Of a stretch of 64,000 nucleotides of DNA, positions 24,201 through 34,828 are shown in pieces (position 1 is the first letter of the stretch; the number at the start of each line of letters is the position of its first letter). The stretch spans positions 75,467,757 through 75,531,756 of the forward strand of contig CM060686.1 in the NCBI GenBank assembly GCA_030686995.1, given 5' to 3'. This DNA comes from Artemisia argyi. Its lineage: Eukaryota; Streptophyta; Magnoliopsida; Asterales; Asteraceae. Under the pieces are notes generated by a model. The model saw nothing but the letters and a program-made list of their open reading frames with translations. It ran no database searches and was not told where the DNA came from. The position numbers and the translations under genes were made by a program.

Positions 24201-24632
24201 TTGTTTTTGGCCCAGCAGAAGAAAGAAAACAAAATGAAAAAAAAAGGGTCCGTTTGGTATTTATGCTAGAAAGTGGGGCCCATTTAAGACGTGGGGTCCA
24301 CATAGAAATTTTAGGGAGTCGGGATAAGTTCAAGTAATAATAGTGAGCAATCTCGGGAATTTTCGTAGGTTCCGGAATATATAATTATTGTACGTTATAG
24401 ATAACGAAACGTATATTATAAAATATAAATGTTTTTATTATATATATATTCGCGATAATTTATACTATCTAGGTTTGTGTGCAAGCAACGTTTCTAAGCA
24501 AAAGATAATTCACAATTTACCGTTGTGAATTATATATAAAAAAAAATTTTGTCATACGTAAAAGTGGGTATTTAAATAACGTAACATCTTGTAGGTATTT
24601 ACTAACCGTTGGGAAAATCTCGAGAGGCTACA
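21231..24632 (-). mobile_element. 5' LTR of the gypsy element
   Basis: 3,402 bp, nearly identical to the left LTR. In sense orientation a TATA box (cctatataagc) lies near 23713-23723, about 910 bases from the LTR start, so U3 is about 0.9 kb and R/U5 about 2.5 kb. U3 has many GGTCGA/GTCGAA repeats in the neighbourhood 23035-23400, whose role is unknown. Confidence 0.93.
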
Positions 24633-24637
24633 GTATA

Positions 24638-26271
24638 AGTGATCATCTGGGTAAGTTTGTGGGAAGGTTGATGAAGGCTATATTGTTGGATACTCTGCAA
24701 GTAATAAAGCCTACAGGGTGTACAATGTGCCTAATAAAAGGGTAGAAGAGACTTTGAATTCGAGGTTTCTTGAAGAAAAACCTAATGTTCAGGGTCTTGG
24801 TCATGAATGGTATTTTGATCTAGATTATTTGACTGATTCTTTGGGCTATAATCGTGTTAAAACTAACCAGTCTGCAGGAACACAAGAACCTTCGACTAAC
24901 CCTGCAGGTACATAAGATGTTGCTTCAGAATCAGAATATGATGAACAGGTCATCATTGTCCCTTCTTATCCATTTCACAGCATTCAAGAAGCTAAGACTA
25001 AAGATTCTTCTGGTGATGAAGATGATGATTCTCCTCTTGACTCTGCTAAAGAAATTTTTCAAAAGGAACTTGCAAGGCTGAAAGTTCAGGAAAAAAGAGC
25101 TAACTCTGATGCTGATAGACTTGGATTGGGGTTTGCAAAAGATGCTGAGGAACTTCAAAAGAAAGAAAATGCAACAATAGCTCCTTTTGGTGACACAATG
25201 GTTTCTACTGGTAATGTATCAGTTTCTACTGGCAGTGTTCCAGAACCTGCTGGTAATTCAACTGACTCATCCTTTGATGTTGAGCCTTCAACAAGATTTC
25301 CAACTCCATCAGACCTTGGAAATAATAAATCCTCATCTGGTATCTTCTCCTCTTCATCTTATGATGATGATTTTGGTGCTGATCTAACCAACTTAGCACC
25401 AACTGTCGAAGTCAGTCCTATGGCAACTAAGTGAATCCATATAATACATCCTCAATCTTTAATTATTGGGGATCCTAATTCAACTATACAAATGAGAAGA
25501 CATGTCACTAAGCCTACTTATGGTGAATCTGCTTTTATCAGTTACATTCATGCACAGAAAAGAGACAATCATACAGATTTTCAACATTGTCTGTTTTCTT
25601 GTTTTCTTTCTCAAGTAGAACCAAGGAGTGTGCTTAGGCACTTGAAAATCCAAGCTGGGTTGAAGCTATGCAGGAAGAAATGCAACTGTTCAAGTTTCAA
25701 AATGTATGGATTCTTGTTGATTTGCCTACGGGAAAATATGCTATTGGGACAAAGTGGATACTAAAAAACAAGAGGGATGCCAGGGGGTTGTTGTCAGAAA
25801 CAAGGCTAGGCTTGTAGCTCAAGGACATAAACAGGAGGAAGGCATTGATTATGATAAAAATTTTGCTCTAGTTTCAAGAATAGAGGCAATCAGATTGTTT
25901 TTAGCATTTTTATCCTAGATGGGATTTATGGTTTATCAGATGGATGTTAAGAGTGTTTTTCTTTATGGAAAAATTGATGAGGAAGTTTATGTCACTTAAC
26001 TTAAGGGATTTGTGGATCCTCAACATCCCAAGAAGGTCTACAAATTAGTCAAGGCTCTATATGGACTTCATTGACAAGACTCTCTTTATTAAGAAGCACA
26101 AAAGAGATATGATCCTGGTACAATTTTATGTGGATGACATCATCTTTGGATCTACAAAGAAGGCCTGGTGTGATGAATTTGAGGCCTTGATGAAGGGAGA
26201 ATTTCAGGCCTTGATGAAGGGAGAATTTGAAATGACTGCTATGGGAGAACTAACTTTCTTCCTAGGATTAC
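24638..26271 (+). pseudogene. copia integrase C-terminus to reverse transcriptase, decayed
   Basis: Resumes after the gypsy insertion with SDHLGKFVGK..DEGYIVGYS, then VYNVPNKRVEETLN and EWYFDLDYL, a Ser-rich linker (25126-25434), and the RT domain: WVEAMQEEMQLFKFQNVWILVDLP, ARLVAQGHKQEEGIDYD (both split by frameshifts), VKALYGLH, then FYVDDIIFGSTKK and GELTFFLGL. About 70 bases are missing after KALYGLH. A 30-base duplication makes EALMKGEFQALMKGEFEM. Stops at several points. Cut at 26271 by the Athila-type insertion. Confidence 0.88.
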
Positions 26272-27711
26272 TGATACGGGGGATTGCGCCCTCGTAACAG
26301 GTTTTACCTCTCAAGGGATCTCGAGAAGCTTACAACCCCCACCAGGCAGTGTACCTGATCGTTGTAGTATAGTATAGTGACAAGTACCGGGGGATTGATC
26401 GTTCAACTCAGGAATAGTGTCGCTAGGATTAGAAAGCCTACTAAACTAGGTCTAGAGGTGAGGGATGATTCTTTTAGTATTTTTATATTTTATGAATGCA
26501 AGTAAAAATCTCGGGTTTTGAAGGAGTGGGCGGAATTAGTTGCTAGGCAACTAACCCAATTAATCTAAAGATGTAATCAAAATAAAATAACAGAAATGAA
26601 AATAAACTATTATACTAATGTGGTGGAAACAATAATGAAAAAAGTTGTGTTTACTTAGACTTCATTACTCCCTAGATATCTTTTACAGGTTGATTAATTT
26701 GTTACAATTGCATGGATGACGGGTCATATTCCTTAATACTAGTCATAGGGCCATGTACAATATTCCGTAACTCTATAAGATCCTACTTCACTCCTATGTC
26801 CAGCCGTTAGAAGCTCCTAACATGGGATCATTAGAATTCTCTTAGGCATTAAATACAACCAAAAATTGTAATACACCTCCGATCATGTTTCTTAAGATGT
26901 TTAAGCAAGTTACCAATGGAAGTCTGCCAGTTTTCTTAAGCCTAACATCGAATACAATCATCCGTAACAATTATAAACAAACAATCAACCCATAATCAAC
27001 ATCTAGGTTTCACTACATCTAAGCAAACACAAGAAAGATCTAGCCTAGCATGTTAAAAAGAAGACAAGCGTAAGATATAATCACACAACACATAGACATA
27101 TTGAATGATTTGGATAAATACTTATCTTCAATTGAACATGGAAGAATCAAGGGGTTGAAACCCTTGAAAAGCTGTTAAAATTCGGCCTAGGGTTTATTCC
27201 CTCAAAGTTGCACCCTAATGAATGAAAATTGGAAAACTATATATAGACTTTACATCTTGACGGTGTCATGTATTAACTTGTGACGCCGTCAACTCGCCGC
27301 CATGATAAAAATCGTATTACCTAGATCCATTTGTGACGCCTTCATGTAGGAAATAACTCTGGGCCGTCACTAGTATTTGATCCCTGACGGCCTTGGTGAC
27401 GCCGTCAGGTCATAAGCTTGAAAACTCTCTGGGCTGTCACGTTATAAGTTCCATATCCACCTCTTTTGTAACTCTTGACGCCGTCACTTGTAAATGCTTG
27501 ACGCCGTCCGGTACTGTTCCAGCAAGGAATTTTGAGACTTTGCCGTTTTCTTCACTTTTATGCTCCAAAAACGTCAATGCTTCATTTTCTAGATTTCCCC
27601 TCAAAGGTACCTAAAATGACAAAAGGAACGATTTAGGGCAATATTTGATCAAATAATCTCGAATTCGGGCTTAAATGACCCTTTAAAAGTGGTACACTTT
27701 TCGCCTCATCA
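26272..27711 (-). mobile_element. 3' LTR of the Athila-type element
   Basis: In sense orientation starts TGATGAGGCG (from 27711) and ends GTATCA (26272). It carries the palindromic TGACG cluster (27258-27510), but only three of six copies are intact here. A TATA-like tctatatatag is near 27237-27246. It differs from the right LTR by a few tens of changes by eye, so the element is older than the gypsy element next to it. Confidence 0.9.
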
Positions 27712-27751
27712 AATACCCTTACACTTGAGATTTGCTTGTCCTCAAGCAAAT
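27712..27751 (-). other. Polypurine tract and stem-loop of the Athila-type element
   Basis: In sense orientation: stem ATTTGCTTG, loop AGGA, stem CAAGCAAAT (27751-27730, 9 bp perfect), then ctcaagtgtaagggtatt as the tract, then the LTR. Confidence 0.75.
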
Positions 27752-30063
27752 GCGATTTTATTATGATCAAATAGTGTTTAGATACTCACATCTCTCGGGT
27801 GTAATAAAGTATATATCACAATAAGGAAATGGAAAACATCTCTCACTACTTGTCATAGCAAAATAGATTACCATAGGCTTGGGAAAGGATCAAACCTCCA
27901 CCACTTGGCGTAAGCACCTAGGATAAACTATCAAAGAGGTATTTTAAAGGGTTATAACGTTAGGTGTAGGGATATGGAAAACACGGTTTTGTTGGATAAA
28001 GGCAATATTTACTGGTGGCGAGTTAATCATCTTGGTTAATTACATGTACAATATGACGTTGCTAAGCCAAGACTCGACTCGACTTAAGCTAATAAATCAA
28101 AAATAACAAAAACATAAAACAAACATAGAATGAAACGGGATGGTAGTCCGTGTTTTTTCTCTTTTCTTTATTTATTTATTTATTTATTATTTTTTTTTGC
28201 ATACACTCTTACCCTACCATCCAAAATAATACATCATAGGAAATGTACATTCCCTTTACACTTGAATTTTTACATACTTTACAATAAATTACTCTAATGA
28301 CTCGAATCAAGATAATCAAAACACTTGGAAAAATTTTAAAGATTAATGCACATATGGGGGTAATATATGACGTTCTTCCCCATTACTCCATAACACAAGT
28401 ACTTTACCCATGAGTCCCAATCGTCCCAAAACAATATGTACAAGATATGACTTGACTTAGCAACCATGTAATCAATTAGACAATTAACTAAGGGTTTAAA
28501 CAAGTAACAATAATGCACTAAAGATGAGTGCATACACGGAAGGCTAAGGCGATTTGGTTGCACATTTGGGTGGGTTGTAACAAATTCTTCCTTTAAGTAA
28601 GATGCTTATAGTTAGAAACAAAAAGATAGGCTCGGAGGGGTGTACTAGGGGTTTCGTATACTAAAAATGAGTACAACGCTAAGGTGTGGGAAAATTAATT
28701 GACTTTACTAGTCAAGTAATATGACTTAAATGGTCAAGTAATTATGATACGGGTTTAACACAAGGGTGATCCTAATGCCTCTTATCATGTAGTAAATCCT
28801 ACTACACGAATGTAGTCTCACTAGCGGTCTCGGGATGCATCACTAACGCAAGTTCTAGAATCTAAATGCTACCGATACACTCATAAGCACTAATAATGAA
28901 TGCTTTTCCTATCAAATCTAAAGGCGAAGCTTACATATTTGGGTGGAAAATTCTTCTAAATGGCACGGTTTTGTGCTAGTCATACAACTCCTATCCATGA
29001 GACGCTTGTTAAGGTTAAAGTTTCACTCTTAAATGTTGTAAAAAATTTTAAATTTGGCACTAAAATTACACTAACAAGTATTTCTCTTAGTTTTATTACA
29101 CATCTACCATCGAACAAACAAAATCAAGTGCAATTGTATCCTATAAGGTATCATCATTTACCCTCCCCTTACACTTAGGATGAACATTGTCCCCAATGTT
29201 CAATTAAAGGATGTAAAAGTAAAATAGGCAAAAGAATGAAAACAAATACTCCCCTGATTCGTTCGGTGTGGATAGTGTGTCAACAAGGTTAAATCTTCCT
29301 CCAAGAAAATGAACGTTCAAAGCTTCCCTTTCAGAAATATAAATCATCTTCTTGTCATATATAACTTGTTAAACCTGAGAAAACAATCAAGGCAACCTCG
29401 TGTAAAATCGGCGGCAATCTATATATACTAACAAATCCCAGAAAGCAATTTAAGATATAATGCTTGTGGAATGAATGTTTGCAGATTTACTAGAGTTTAT
29501 AAAACTAAAGAATTAACAAAAACTTTAAGACACCGTTAGAAAAAGAAAACTCGCAAAATTTCCAGAATTTTACACGTGACGCCGTTAGGTGTTAAATCCT
29601 GACGCTGTCAGAAGTGACCTGCAGAAATCTTTATGTTAAGTTTCCGAAAAATTTCTGGAAAAACTTATGTCCTACTTCCTGGAAAATCCTGCAAAACATC
29701 ATTATGACTCAATACAAGCATTTGACTCTAACAAATACTATATACATGTTCATTTAATATTGTGGCGAATCATGATCAATTTCATTCTTATAAAAAAATT
29801 TGGGGTTTCCCCTTACACTTAGCTTTTGCAAAATACCTTTATATGAAGTTAAGACGAAGTTAAACAACAAATAAAGCATTTTCACAATTTAGTTTGACAC
29901 ATGATCTACCAACAATAAAAATAAAGCATGCATACGGAAAAAAATAACATCAAACAAATAAATAAAAATCAAACAAATAAAAACACACAAAACATGGGTT
30001 GCCTCCCAAGAAGCGCTTTTCTTTATTTATGAGTCTTGTAGCTAGACTCAAGGTCATGGGCTA
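27752..30063 (-). other. Non-coding 3' internal region of the Athila-type element
   Basis: About 2.3 kb with no credible frame. It includes a second stem-loop plus purine tract (29161-29202) and two decayed copies of the U3 palindrome (29577-29587, 29600-29610). A pyrimidine/T-rich tract lies near 28150-28200. The position corresponds to where pol and an env-like gene sit in complete Athila elements, so this looks like a large deletion derivative. Confidence 0.7.
29161..29202 (-). other. Internal stem-loop plus purine tract
   Basis: In sense orientation TGAACATTG, loop GGGA, CAATGTTCA (9 bp perfect, 29202-29181) followed by tcctaagtgtaaggggaggg. The layout is the same as the module next to the 3' LTR, so it may be an internal polypurine tract. 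Confidence 0.65.
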
Positions 30064-32334
30064 TCACGTGACCTCATCATTGGTCTCATTCTCTAGGTCA
30101 TCTCCAATCTTAGTTTTATATTCCGGACCTAGTTGCAAACATTCCTTGTAGAAACCGAGTATTCTACTCATGACATAATCTACTCCTCTACGTCTATCCT
30201 CAACATTCCTATAGGAAACCGCTTGCTTGTGTTCCTTTTCTAGGTTTGATAGAAGGCGGTATTGTTCAATCTTATAGGGCATTTGGTAAGCAATCTCATC
30301 ATTCTCATCCTTGAATCTAACTATCCCTAGGGACGGGTCATAGCTCATCTTAGAGGCCTCAACAAACGGTTTTCCGAACACTACTTGACTTAGGCAACCA
30401 TCTATTACCGGACAAATATCCTCTACAATCACAAAGTCGGTAACATAAGTGAAATTTCCTACAAAGACATGTAATTCTTTCACTCTTCCTACAAAGTTGC
30501 TCATCCAATTCATGTTAGGCATCATTCTATACTCAAGTTGCTTCTTCATTACCCAGTTATAATAGGTCCTAGTCATGATGTTTATAGGAAACCTAAGATC
30601 GATGTAAGCTTTCCACACATGCATATGCCCAATGTTGCATGGTATGTTGATGTTAGAAGGATCACCTACTTTAATAAGGGGTGAACCAAGGATGTAAGGT
30701 GTCTCGGGGTCATCGAATAGATCCTTATGATATTCCCGTTCTTCCTTGGTGGGTAACTTATCAAAGTATTCCTCTATGTTTTCTACTTCGTCTAACTTTT
30801 CGTCCTTAATATCCTCAACTTCCTTAATCTCATTCTTAGTTCCGGTTTCTATTCAAACTTCATCCTTGTCACTTTCTTCTATATTCTTATTTATTGGCTT
30901 AATGGTGACAACGTTGACAAAGCGGACGTGTTTGGATGATGAGGGGTCCTTAATTTGGATTCCGCTACTAGTTTCCCTAGTGTCCTTCCTAGGTGTAGTT
31001 AGCACTTGGTTGTTGAGGGCTTTCAACAAGTTGTCAATCTTATTGGTCATCTCCGTTTGTTGTTGATTGAATTCGGTTTCAAACTTAGATATGCGACCTT
31101 CTTGAGATGCCATAAACTTGGACATCAATCCTTCAAGATTATTGGTACTACCATAGTTATTGGAAGGATTGTTGTTGAAAGTACGGTTAGAGGGTGGACC
31201 GTTTGGTTGGTAACGATAAGGTAGATTGGAAGAATTGTTTTGGGGCATGTTTTGGTTTTGCTTCCACCTAAGGTTCGGGTGATTTTTCCAAGAAGGGTTG
31301 TAGGAATCACCGTAAGGGTTTGGCTTGGGTTTGAAAGTGTACCACTTGTCTCCCGCTTTGTCGGTACGCGAGGATGCGTAATCCGCAAAAGCTTTTCCGG
31401 GGAGTTCCACGCAATCAAGAGTGTCATGGGGACCACTGCATAATTCGCATGAAGAAGTGATTTTGTTCACTTGGATTGAAGGCTTAGGAGCTTCGTAGGA
31501 TTTCATGAGAAACTTGACTTGGTCTTCAAGTTCCATGATCCTATGATCGGGAGTGCTAGAATTGTTCGAAGGCAAAGATATTGCCTTGATCGTTTTATTC
31601 AAATCACGGGGATCATTCCAACTTTCGTTGTCAAAGAGAGCAAGATCTTCTATGAGTTCCCATGATTATTCCGCACTTAGATCACGTAGCTTGCCACCGG
31701 CCGATTGGTCAATGGTTTGCCTTGTGGAGAGATCGATATGGTCATAGAATATTTGGACTTGGAGCCAAAGATCTATGCCATGATGAGGGACTTTTTGGAG
31801 TAAGTCCTTGAAACGAGTCCATGCTTCATATAAAGTTTCACCTTGACGTTGTTGGAACATCAAGATATCATTTCTAAGCTTGGTAGTTCTCCCCGGTGGG
31901 AAAAATTGAGCAAGAAAATGAGTGGTGAGATCATCCCATGAGGTGATGGATCCCACGGGTAAACCTTCAAGGCATTGACTAGCTTGATCACGTAGAGAGA
32001 ATTGGAATAGGCGTAATCGGGTCGACTCTCTAGTTGCAACATCAAGGTCTATGGAATCTACGATTTTAAGGAAATCCTTGAGATATTGATTAGGATCTTC
32101 GGAATGAAGTCCATGGAATGCACATCCGCTTTGCACCAACTGGATGGTGTCGGATCGCAAGGGGGACACATTGGCTCCTTGAGTGAGCTCAATAGTGTTT
32201 CGATAGCCTTGGTGGCTAGGACGGGAATACTCTCCTAAAGTTCGGGGCCTAGGAGGTTGGTCTGCTAGTGGTGGGTTTTGTGGGTGGTTTTGTTGTGGTG
32301 GGTTGATGGGTTCAAAGATGTTACCACCTTCCAT
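30064..32334 (-). pseudogene. Athila-type Gag plus protease-like region, two stop codons
   Basis: One frame of 757 codons, with TAA at 31666-31668 and TGA at 30853-30855. The first part (MEGGNIFEPINPPQQ..) contains the retrotransposon Gag domain (FHGLHSEDPNQYLKDFLKI, SLRDQASQCL, FFPPGRTTKLRNDI, GETLYEAWTRFK). The middle has an unusual C-x2-C-x3-H-x4-C knuckle, CELCSGPHDTLDC (near 31430), then an Asn/Pro-rich linker and a helical stretch. The last part (30064-30624) resembles a retropepsin fold, with YIDLRFPINIM where a D-L-G-A/S active site would be expected, and LGKP-like FGKPFVEAS. The Gly-to-Arg change suggests no protease activity. Nothing encodes RT or integrase. Confidence 0.82.
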
Positions 32335-32483
32335 GATGTCGGATGGTAAAGGTTACAAACAAAGAAACGAAGAAATAAGATAGACTAAAGAAAACTTAAA
32401 ATAAAAATAAAACCTTACTAGAAAGGAATCTAGCAAGTAGACCTAATAAAAAGAAATCCTAACCTAGACAATAACTATTCCCC

Positions 32484-32503
32484 GGGCTGTGGCGCCAAAA
32501 ACT
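32484..32503 (-). other. Primer binding site, TGGCGCC type
   Basis: In sense orientation the 5' LTR end is followed by agtttTTGGCGCCACAGCCC. TGGCGCC is the usual Athila-type primer binding site (I believe tRNA-Asp). The match after TGGCGCC is poor, consistent with decay. Confidence 0.7.
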
Positions 32504-33944
32504 TGATACGGGTGATTGCGCCCTCGCAACAGGTTTTACCTCTCAAGGGATCTCGAGAAGCTTACAACCCCCACCAGGCAGTGTACCTGATCGTTGTAGT
32601 ATAGTATAGTGACAAGTACCGGGGGATTGATCGTTCAACTCAGGAATAGTGTCGCTAGGATTAGAAAGCCTACTAAACTAGGTCTAGAGGTGAGGGATGA
32701 TTCTCTTTGTATTTTTATATTTTATGAAAGCAAGTAAAAATATCGGGTTTTGAAGGAGTGGGCGGAATTAGTTGCTAGCCAACTAACCCAATTAATCTAA
32801 AGATGCAATCAAAATAAAATAACAGAAATGAAAATAAAACTATTATACTAATGTGGTGGAAACAATAATGAGGAAAGTTGTGTTTACTTAGACTTCATTA
32901 CTCCCTAGATATCTTTTACAGGTTGATTAATTTGTTACAATTGCATGGATGACGGGTCATATTCCTTAATACTAGTCGTAGGGCCGTGTACAATATTCCC
33001 TAACTCTATAAGATCCTACTTCACTCCTATGTTGAGCCGTTAGAAGCTCCTAACATGGGATCATTAGAATTTTCTTACGCTTTAAATACAACCAAAAATC
33101 GTAGTACACCTCCGATCATGTTTCTTAAGACGTTCAAGCAAGTTACCAACGGAAGTCTGCCAGTTTTCTTAAGCCTAACATCGAATACAATCATCCGTAA
33201 CAATTATAAACAAACAATCAACCCATAATCAACATCTAGGTTTCACTACATCTAAGCAAACACAAGAAAGATCTAGCCTAACATGTTAAAAAGAAGACAA
33301 GCGTAAGATATAATCACACAACACATAGACATATTGAATGATTTGGATAAATACTTATCTTCAATTGAACATGGAAGAATCAAGGGGTTGAAACCCTTGA
33401 AAAGCTGTTAAAATTCGGCCTAGGGTTTATTCCCTCAAAGTTGCACCCTAATGAATGAAAATTGGAAAACTATATATAGACTTTACATCTTGACGGCGTC
33501 ATGTATTAACTTGTGACGCCGTCAACTCGCCGCCATGATAAAAATCGTATTGCCTATATCCATTTGTGACGCCGTCATGTAGGAAATTACTCTGGGCCGT
33601 CACTAGTATTTGATCCCTGACGGCCTTGGTGACGCCGTCAGGTCATAATCTTGAAAACTCTCTGGGCCGTCACGTTATAAGTTCCATATCCACCTCTTTT
33701 GTAACTCTTGACGCCGTCACTTGTAAATGCTTGACGCCGTCAGGTACTGTTCCAGCAAGGAATTTTGAGACTTTGCCATTTTCTTCACTTTTATACTCCA
33801 AAAACGTCAATGCTTCCTTTTCCAAATTTCCCCTCAAAAGTACCTAAAATGACAAAAGGAACGATTTAGGGCAATATTTGATCAAATAATCTCGAATTCG
33901 GGCTTTAATGACCCCTTAAAAGCGGTACACTTTTCGCCTCATCA
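32504..33944 (-). mobile_element. 5' LTR of the Athila-type element
   Basis: 1,441 bp. In sense orientation U3 starts TGATGAGGCG at 33944. A cluster of palindromes occupies 33752-33491, directly followed by a TATA box (tctatatata, 33480-33471). So U3 is about 470 bp and R/U5 about 970 bp. Confidence 0.9.
33491..33752 (-). promoter_or_regulatory. Cluster of TGACGSCGTCA palindromes upstream of TATA
   Basis: Six perfect copies of TGACGCCGTCA or its complement TGACGGCGTCA lie at 33491, 33514, 33567, 33630, 33719 and 33742, with half-sites (GGCCGTCAC, CTGACGGCC) between them. Each palindrome is two TGACG half-sites facing each other with one base between. TGACG is the known core of as-1 type elements bound by TGA bZIP factors; binding here is inference. 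Position just upstream of the TATA box fits an enhancer. Confidence 0.7.
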
Positions 33945-33949
33945 ATTAC

Positions 33950-34347
33950 AAGTTCAGCAAAGACCTTATGGACTTTTTATGAATGTCAGGACTACAACAA
34001 CACCCTATGAAGCTCCAAAGCCTAAGTCCAAGAATAAACCTGATAGTCCTGTCAATGTACATTTGTACAGATCCATGATAGGTTCACTAATGCACTTGAC
34101 AGCTTCAAGGCCTGATATAATGTTTGTAGTTAGTGCTTGTTTAAGGAGTCAAGTTAATCCTACTACTTCAAATTTTGAAGCAGTAAAGAAGATTTTCAAG
34201 TATCTTAAAGGCCAACCTAAGTTGGGCTTATGGTACCCTAGAGAGTCACCCATTGTTCTTGAAGCTTATAGTGACAGTGATTATGCTGGTGCAAACAAGA
34301 ATAGGAAATCCACAACTGGTGGATGTCAGTTTCTGGTAGGAGGTTGA
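33950..34347 (+). pseudogene. copia RNase H region
   Basis: Continues the RT after the Athila-type insertion (QVQQRPYGLFMNVRTTTTPYEAPKP), then YRSMIGSLMHLTASRPDIMF, FKYLKGQPKLGLWYP and YSDSDYAGANKNRKSTTGGCQF, the copia RNase H segment. It stops abruptly at LVGG, where the sequence runs into an inverted primer binding site; the normal end of RNase H and the polypurine tract are missing. Confidence 0.9.
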
Positions 34348-34828
34348 TCTCTGATACCACTTTTTGGATCCCACTCTAGATAGATCTTTACTGCCTGTTA
34401 AGGATGGTGAATAACCTATGTAATCTCAAGCTAAACACAAGAGAGACTCTTGCTTTGAACAACTAATGTCTATGGATTTCTATTAATGAACAAGGAGAAT
34501 TGTGTTTTGTGTTCTTGTGTGTTACAATTCCCTAAGCCGTGGGTTCTTTATATATCTTGATAAACCCTAATCGGCATTTACTAAAACGTGTGAGAATGAT
34601 ATGCATATCTCTTCCTAATTTAGCTCATGCATATCCTCATCTCTAACAAACTAATATCTTATCCTGGAATAAATATTTGACACTACCAGGACTAAGTACG
34701 CTACCAGTAGGAATTACCAGTACTAACTATTATAATAACCTTACCAGCAGGAACTATATACATGCTAGTAGGAACTACATACCTACTAGTATTACAATTA
34801 TTACCAAGTATTACAAATATTCCTAACA
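34348..34828 (-). mobile_element. Inverted primer binding site and LTR of the copia element
   Basis: On the minus strand this reads LTR (34828-34362, 467 bp, TGTTAGGAATA...GGATCCAAAA), then TGGTATCAGAGA (34359-34348). It is the same LTR as 10363-10893, reverse-complemented, with about 60 bp missing between ccatag and acattag. The homology ends at the primer binding site. Confidence 0.9.

Larger units (their letters stand above)
11716..24632 (-). mobile_element. Young full-length Ty3/gypsy (Tekay-like) element
   Basis: 12.9 kb, minus orientation. The 5' LTR is on the right (21231-24632), the 3' LTR on the left (11716-15115). Flanking duplications are atata (11711-11715) and gtata (24633-24637), one base apart, and the copia frame is restored across them. 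By eye the two 3.4-kb LTRs differ by four substitutions (13167/22684, 14008/23525, 14607/24124, 14946/24463) and one TA repeat unit. Order in sense direction: LTR, primer binding site, extra ORF, gag-pol, stem-loop, LTR. It is nearly intact, with one stop codon before the last about 90 codons of pol. Confidence 0.95.
26272..33944 (-). mobile_element. Non-autonomous Athila-type LTR element
   Basis: 7.7 kb, minus orientation, flanked by attac (26267-26271 and 33945-33949); removing it restores the copia frame LGLQVQQRPYGLF. LTRs are 1,440 and 1,441 bp (TGATGAGGCG... to ...CCGTATCA in sense). The primer binding site is of the TGGCGCC type used by Athila elements. The internal region has one Gag/protease-like frame (30064-32334, two stops) and about 2.35 kb of 3' non-coding DNA, with no reverse transcriptase, RNase H or integrase. 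It must have been mobilised by a relative's enzymes. Confidence 0.9.
10363..34828 (+). mobile_element. Ty1/copia element with LTRs in inverted orientation
   Basis: The element is bounded by taata on both sides (10358-10362 and 34829-34833), and the hAT frame (...NGQLIDAQVAEI...) continues across when one copy is removed. The left LTR is in plus orientation; the right LTR, with its primer binding site, is reverse-complemented, so both outer ends are the U3 terminus (TGTTAGG...CCTAACA). Gag, integrase, RT and RNase H pieces lie between in plus orientation, with large internal deletions. Two later elements sit inside it (11716-24632 and 26272-33944). Without them the element is about 3.9 kb. Confidence 0.88.

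Noticed and set aside
30746..31747. Plus-strand ORFs opposite the Athila-type Gag
   Set aside because: Shadows of the minus-strand Gag frame, with no domain of their own.
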